The notes under the pieces: generated by a model | Told to the model about the DNA's origin: nothing | The model's input: the letters and a program-made list of their open reading frames with translations, nothing else | The model's database searches: none | Program-made: the position numbers and the translations under genes | In this document: positions 60,116 through 64,000 of the stretch, piece after piece | Layout of the letters: each line of letters starts with the position of its first letter | How positions within the stretch are numbered: position 1 is the first letter of the stretch | Assembly (NCBI GenBank): GCA_017849435.1 | Contig: JAFIGY010000012.1 | Coordinates: 1-64,000 of the forward strand | Source: Chitinophaga niabensis | Lineage (GTDB): Bacteria; Bacteroidota; Bacteroidia; Chitinophagales; Chitinophagaceae | DNA: 64,000 nucleotides | Direction: 5' to 3'

Positions 60116-61723
60116 ATGAGAACATTCAAATACATGCTCGCCTTTACCGGTATCAGCGCCATGTTGTTGCTGCATGCCTGTACGAAGGATTTCGAGCGTA
60201 TTAATACAAATCCCTACGGGTTGAGTCAGGAGGAACTGAAAACGGACTTCAAGCTGATAGGTGAACCTTTCAAACAGATACAGATGAGTATCTATGCCGT
60301 ATCGCCGGGATGGGTGATGCAGATACAACAGAACCTGATGGGCGATGTATTCTCCGGATACATGGGCGCTCCCGGCCCGTTCGGTAACTTCGGCAATAAC
60401 AACACCACTTATAACCTTACCGATGGCTGGAACGTAGCGATGTGGGGATGCGCATACGGCTCCTACCCGGATGCGCCGAACGTGTCCGTAATGCCTATCG
60501 CAAGACGCATCGAGAAGCTGGCAGGTAATGAGTTCCGGGACTTCAAAGCCTGGATGCTCATCCTCAAAGTACTTACCATGCACCGCATCAGCGATGTATA
60601 CGGTCCGATCATCTATACCAAGTACGGTATCATCAATCCCGACAAGAGCATCGATTACGACTCGCAGAAAGATGCTTACTACGCATTCTTCAGGGACCTG
60701 GATACAGCCGTGACCATTCTCACTCCACTGATGAACTCTCCGCTTAAACCCTTCCAGCGTTTTGACCTTACGTACGACGGTTCTTACAAGGCCTGGCTGA
60801 AACTCGCCAACACCCTGCGTTTGCGCCTCGCTATCAGGATATCGAAGGTGGATCCCGCGAAAGCCAGGCTGGAAGGGGAAACGGCGCTTGCCAATGCGGG
60901 CGGACTGCTGGCTGTTACCGGGGATGATGCCCGTGTGAATATTGCGCCGCTGACGCATCCGTATAACGATTTCAGCGGGAGCTGGAATGATATCAGGATG
61001 GGGGCTCCCATGGAATCTCTCCTCACCGGGTATAATGATCCGCGGATCGAGAAGTATTTCCAGCCTTCGGAAGCCGTGCCTGGCGCTTACAAAGGTGTTC
61101 GTACCGGTATTGCGCTGCCTTCCAAGCTGTATGCGGATTATTCAAAGCTGGCGGTATTTGAAAGCAAAGTGCAATTGATGACTGCGGCGGAAGCCTGGTT
61201 CCTGAAAGCGGAAGCGGCATTATGGGGATGGGCGAACGCCGGGGATGCGGCAGGGAATTATGCGAAAGGGATTGAAGTATCCTTCACCCAGAACAAAGTA
61301 GATCCTGTCAAACTCGCACCCTACCTGGCAGATAATACCAGCAAGGCAAAACCATATGTTGATACTAAAAATGCAGTGAATAATGTAGCGGCCGGAGATT
61401 CCTATCTGAGCACCATCACAATCAAATGGAATGAAGGCGATGCTTTCGAGAGAAAACTGGAACGGATCATTACACAGAAATGGATCGCGACGTATCCTGA
61501 CGGACAGGAAGCCTGGAGCGAATTCCGCCGCACCGGCTATCCGAAACTATTCCCGGTAGTAGTGAATAACAGCGGTGGCAAGATACCGACGAACCTGTTT
61601 GTGCGGAGGATCAATTTCGTGAATACAGAATATTCCACTAATCCAAAAGGCGTGGAAAGAGCCATTACTTTACTAGGTGGACTTGATAACGGGGGAACCC
61701 GACTCTGGTGGGACAAGCCATAA
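60116..61723 (+). CDS. SusD/RagB-like surface lipoprotein
   Basis: The 535-residue protein has a lipobox (LLLHAC, Cys at 22 of this start) and the helical TPR-type fold of SusD-like proteins (INTNPYGLSQEEL, then AWLKLANTLRLRLAIRIS and AEAWFLKAEAALWGW). It pairs with the SusC protein to capture the substrate at the surface. ATG 60083 is in frame and would add eleven residues before the signal; 60116 fits the lipoprotein signal better. No glycan enzyme gene is within the locus. Confidence 0.94.
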   Translation: MRTFKYMLAFTGISAMLLLHACTKDFERINTNPYGLSQEELKTDFKLIGEPFKQIQMSIYAVSPGWVMQIQQNLMGDVFSGYMGAPGPFGNFGNNNTTYNLTDGWNVAMWGCAYGSYPDAPNVSVMPIARRIEKLAGNEFRDFKAWMLILKVLTMHRISDVYGPIIYTKYGIINPDKSIDYDSQKDAYYAFFRDLDTAVTILTPLMNSPLKPFQRFDLTYDGSYKAWLKLANTLRLRLAIRISKVDPAKARLEGETALANAGGLLAVTGDDARVNIAPLTHPYNDFSGSWNDIRMGAPMESLLTGYNDPRIEKYFQPSEAVPGAYKGVRTGIALPSKLYADYSKLAVFESKVQLMTAAEAWFLKAEAALWGWANAGDAAGNYAKGIEVSFTQNKVDPVKLAPYLADNTSKAKPYVDTKNAVNNVAAGDSYLSTITIKWNEGDAFERKLERIITQKWIATYPDGQEAWSEFRRTGYPKLFPVVVNNSGGKIPTNLFVRRINFVNTEYSTNPKGVERAITLLGGLDNGGTRLWWDKP

Positions 61724-61756
61724 GCAACATAGACATAGCTCATCAAACAATGACCG

Positions 61757-61784
61757 GGGCCGTATTTTATATACGGCCCTTTGT
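61757..61784 (+). terminator. Terminator after the SusD gene
   Basis: GGGCCGTAT (61757-61765) pairs with ATACGGCCC (61771-61779) over a five-base loop, followed by TTTGTTT on the plus strand. It lies between the SusD gene and the convergent AraC gene. Confidence 0.8.
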
Positions 61785-62660
61785 TTATGCTTCCTTGAGC
61801 CGTAATTCGTTCTTGTATTCCTTGGGTGTTTTGCCCACGATCTCTTTGAAGAAACGGTTGAAGTTGGAAAGGTTCTTGAACCCGCAGGAATACGCGATCT
61901 CCGCGATAGACCAGTCCTCTTCGGTAAGTCGCTTGCAGGCATGTCCGATGCGTACTTCGTTCAGGAACTGCACGAATGATTTCTTCGTACGGTTCTTGAA
62001 GAAGCGGCAGAAGGATTGCGGGGAAAGGTTGGTGATACTGGCCACATCCTGCAGGGAGATCTCTTTGGAGAAGTTGTTCATCACGTATTTGAACACCTCG
62101 TCAATCTTGTGATTGTCCTTTACATTGTAGGCATGCGAATAACCGGTGCTGGCCAGGTAATAGCAGTCCTTCGTTTCAGACAGTGTTTTGAGTATCTGCA
62201 ACAGCGCAATGATCCGGTCCAGCCCTTCCTTCCTGGGGAGGGAGAGTATCTCGCTTTTCAGCTGCTCCTGTGTGTTGCCGATGATCTTCATGCCGCGTTG
62301 CGCGCGGTGGAAAAGATCGGAAAGGGCCTTGGTTTCCGGCAGGCCGTAGAACTTGTCCCCAAAGATATCCTTCGGGAAATAGATCACCACCGAACGCGCC
62401 TTGAGCGATTCATCGTTTTTGTGATAAGCTTCCTCATTATACCATACGTGCGGTATGTTGGGACCCAGAAAAACCATATCGCCCACATCAAAGCTCTCGA
62501 TGCTGTCGCCCACGATGCGCTTGCCCTGACTTTCGGTAACATACACCAGTTCACATTCGGGATGGAAATGGAAGGGCGTATTGAAATAAGGATCACATCG
62601 CTCTATGATAGTGATCTGGTTGTCGGCAAAGGCTCCCACTTTTATAAGAATGGGTTTCAT
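61785..62660 (-). CDS. AraC-family transcriptional regulator with cupin domain
   Basis: The 291-residue protein has an N-terminal cupin-type sensor (FHFHPECELVYVTE, VGDMVFLGPNIPHVW) and a C-terminal double helix-turn-helix (ISLQDVASITNLSPQSFCRF, then SIAEIAYSCGFKNLSNFNRF and GKTPKEY). Cupin AraC proteins usually sense sugars. It is encoded beside a SusC/SusD locus and an ECF sigma gene, and may tune one or both. Confidence 0.94.
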   Translation of the reverse strand: MKPILIKVGAFADNQITIIERCDPYFNTPFHFHPECELVYVTESQGKRIVGDSIESFDVGDMVFLGPNIPHVWYNEEAYHKNDESLKARSVVIYFPKDIFGDKFYGLPETKALSDLFHRAQRGMKIIGNTQEQLKSEILSLPRKEGLDRIIALLQILKTLSETKDCYYLASTGYSHAYNVKDNHKIDEVFKYVMNNFSKEISLQDVASITNLSPQSFCRFFKNRTKKSFVQFLNEVRIGHACKRLTEEDWSIAEIAYSCGFKNLSNFNRFFKEIVGKTPKEYKNELRLKEA

Positions 62661-62854
62661 ATTTGCTTCCTGGTTGTTTTAGTCCTATGAAAAAGCTGGC
62701 TGTCTGATACCGCCATTTTGAATTCTATTTTGCCAAATTATTAAATTTTGGTTAAAAAAATATAAGTCGGCGGGAATATCTTGGTAGGAAAAAGAAAAAT
62801 TCCGGAATAACTTGTAGGTAGTCCTGAGGAGGGCCTTAACTTATCTTGCCGCGG

Positions 62855-63415
62855 ATGCAGCTATTAATAGAAAGAATTGCCCGTTATAATGACCAGTTGG
62901 CCTTTCGCCAGTTGTTCCTGCATTTCTGTGACCGGTTGATCCATTTTGCCGGTACTTTTTTATCCTCACGGGAAGAGGCCGAGGAAGCCGTGTCTGATGT
63001 GTTCATCAAACTCTGGCAGCACCGGGAAAAGTTGCCTGAAATTGCCAATCTCCAAACCTATCTGTATAAAGCCGTAAAAAATACCGCACTGAACTATCAG
63101 GCCAGGATAAAGCATATTTATACAGATATTGATCATATCAGCGTGAAAATCAATGCTCAGGCGCCCTCTCCCGAAGAAGCCCTGATCAGCCGGGAAAACC
63201 TTCAGCAAATAGAACAGGCTGTCAACCGGTTACCGCCCCGCTGCAAGCTCATTTTTAAGCTGGTGAAAGAGGATAATCTCAGCTATCGTGAGGTAGCCGA
63301 TATATTGGATATCTCCATGAACACCGTGAACGTACAGATGAGCATCGCCCTGAGGAAACTCGGCAAAGCGATCGACCTTAGTCATCCCCCTTCATTTTAT
63401 CTCTCGAAAAAATAA
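62855..63415 (+). CDS. ECF RNA polymerase sigma factor (second)
   Basis: The 186-residue sigma-70 family protein has region 2 (AFRQLFLHFCDRLIHFAG, EEAVSDVFIKLWQHREK) and region 4 (NRLPPRCKLIFKLVKEDNLS, then VADILDISMNTVNVQMSIALRKL). The longest frame starts with TTG 62846; ATG 62855 is preferred. A FecR gene starts 87 bases downstream and runs off the window, so a second transducer locus probably lies to the right. Confidence 0.93.
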   Translation: MQLLIERIARYNDQLAFRQLFLHFCDRLIHFAGTFLSSREEAEEAVSDVFIKLWQHREKLPEIANLQTYLYKAVKNTALNYQARIKHIYTDIDHISVKINAQAPSPEEALISRENLQQIEQAVNRLPPRCKLIFKLVKEDNLSYREVADILDISMNTVNVQMSIALRKLGKAIDLSHPPSFYLSKK

Positions 63416-63502
63416 TTGAAAAAAAAACGACAGGGACTTAACTGGATCCGCACAAAATCCTGTCTTATTAATTAATTGCTGGAGTTATACTAACATCACC
63501 GC

Positions 63503-64000
63503 ATGGAACAAGAACAACGACTATGGGAACTGCTGGCCATGCAACATTCCGGGGAACTGAATGAACTGGAACTGGAGGAGCTGGAAAGATTGAAGAATGT
63601 TTTCCCGGATGCTGTAAAACAGTTCAATATACTTAATACATTGTCTTTTAATGCGGAAAAGCTGTCAGCCCGGCGTAAAGAGCAGCTGATGGACGGAATC
63701 CTGATGGCGGCGGGGGACGCAGAAATCGAAGCACCTCCCGGGAAGCCCCGGAAGGGAACACTCATCGCATTATTATTGATCGTATTGGCGATAGGGCCGG
63801 CGGTGGGATGGTGGTTGCTATCGGCGAGGAGATCGGGCAGCGGGCAGCAGGAGTGGAGCACTATTCAGGTTCGGAAAGGGTCCCGGTCAAAGGTGACGCT
63901 GCCTGACGGCACCGTTGTTTTCCTGAATGCCGGCAGCACATTATCTTATCCGAATGATTTCACCAATGCCGTCAGAGAAGTGAAATTAAGCGGGGAAGGA
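63503..64000 (+). CDS. FecR-type anti-sigma factor (cut by window end)
   Basis: From ATG 63503 an open frame runs to the window end (166 codons). It encodes an N-terminal helical region (MEQEQRLWELLAMQHSGELN), one membrane helix at about residues 87-107 and the start of a periplasmic FecR domain (IQVRKGSRSKVTLPDGTVVF, then LNAGSTLSYP). This matches FecR-like anti-sigma factors and partners the sigma factor encoded upstream. Confidence 0.9.
   Translation, partial: MEQEQRLWELLAMQHSGELNELELEELERLKNVFPDAVKQFNILNTLSFNAEKLSARRKEQLMDGILMAAGDAEIEAPPGKPRKGTLIALLLIVLAIGPAVGWWLLSARRSGSGQQEWSTIQVRKGSRSKVTLPDGTVVFLNAGSTLSYPNDFTNAVREVKLSGEG

Noticed and set aside
1-64000. tRNA or rRNA genes
   Set aside because: No cloverleaf-like segment or conserved rRNA sequence was recognised in the intergenic regions on either strand.

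Overview
The window looks like a chromosomal segment of a Bacteroidota bacterium, most likely Chitinophagaceae and Chitinophaga-like. This is inferred from gene content, not from a database match. The evidence is SusC/SusD pairs with ECF sigma/FecR regulators, a type IX secretion-type C-terminal domain, DUF4270 and DUF4907 families, Bacteroidota promoter -7 boxes (TAnnTTTG), and a flexirubin-type aryl polyene pigment cluster built on a tyrosine ammonia-lyase. No rRNA, tRNA or CRISPR array was seen.

Layout. 1-126: edge of a probable IS256-family insertion sequence. 378-2606 (-): GH95 fucosidase-type enzyme. 2794-6500 (+): a carboxypeptidase-regulatory-domain protein, a BlaI repressor and an unusual BlaR1/M56 membrane protease, preceded by two tandem inverted repeats that look like BlaI operators. 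6559-11688: an exported formylglycine-generating enzyme, a GH1 beta-glucosidase, an outer membrane barrel protein and a DUF4270 lipoprotein. 11971-13315: Kelch lipoprotein and DUF4907 protein. 13412-15416: LytS/LytR-type two-component pair with paired dyads upstream. 15440-19017 (-): zeta-toxin-like kinase, cysteine desulfurase, GlmM. 19161-24551 (+): LTA-synthase-like phosphotransferase, methyltransferase, PAP2 phosphatase, ZIP transporter, CNNM/CorC protein.

24738-49980 (+) is the centrepiece: 25 genes, nearly all abutting or overlapping, encoding an aryl polyene (flexirubin-type) pathway. A tyrosine ammonia-lyase would make p-coumarate and a PaaK-like ligase would activate it. Two carrier proteins are primed by AcpS. 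Three catalytically complete ketosynthases, two degenerate ketosynthase-like partners, a FabG reductase and two hot-dog dehydratases would build the polyene. A flavin halogenase/hydroxylase-like enzyme, an O-methyltransferase and a CrtI-like oxidoreductase could decorate it. Acyltransferases, a GT2-DUF2062 protein, LolA-like and lipoprotein partners, a C45 acyltransferase and a 1284-residue MMPL-acyltransferase-methyltransferase fusion would conjugate it and move it to the outer membrane. Genes for dialkylresorcinol synthesis, the other half of classical flexirubins, are not in the window.

49977-53465: DUF6702 protein, HupE/UreJ-like membrane protein and M1 metallopeptidase. 53525-54589 (-): SPFH protein with a ribbon-helix-helix protein and tandem palindromes upstream. 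54847-61723 (+): ECF sigma, FecR, SusC and SusD uptake locus, followed by an AraC regulator (-). At the right edge a second ECF sigma gene is followed by a FecR gene cut by the window end.

Several long reading frames have likely starts well inside the longest frame (6559-7605, 10381-11688, 22510, 30677, 31099, 37694, 45108, 46627, 50534). Starts given here are judged from signal peptides, family N-termini and overlaps.
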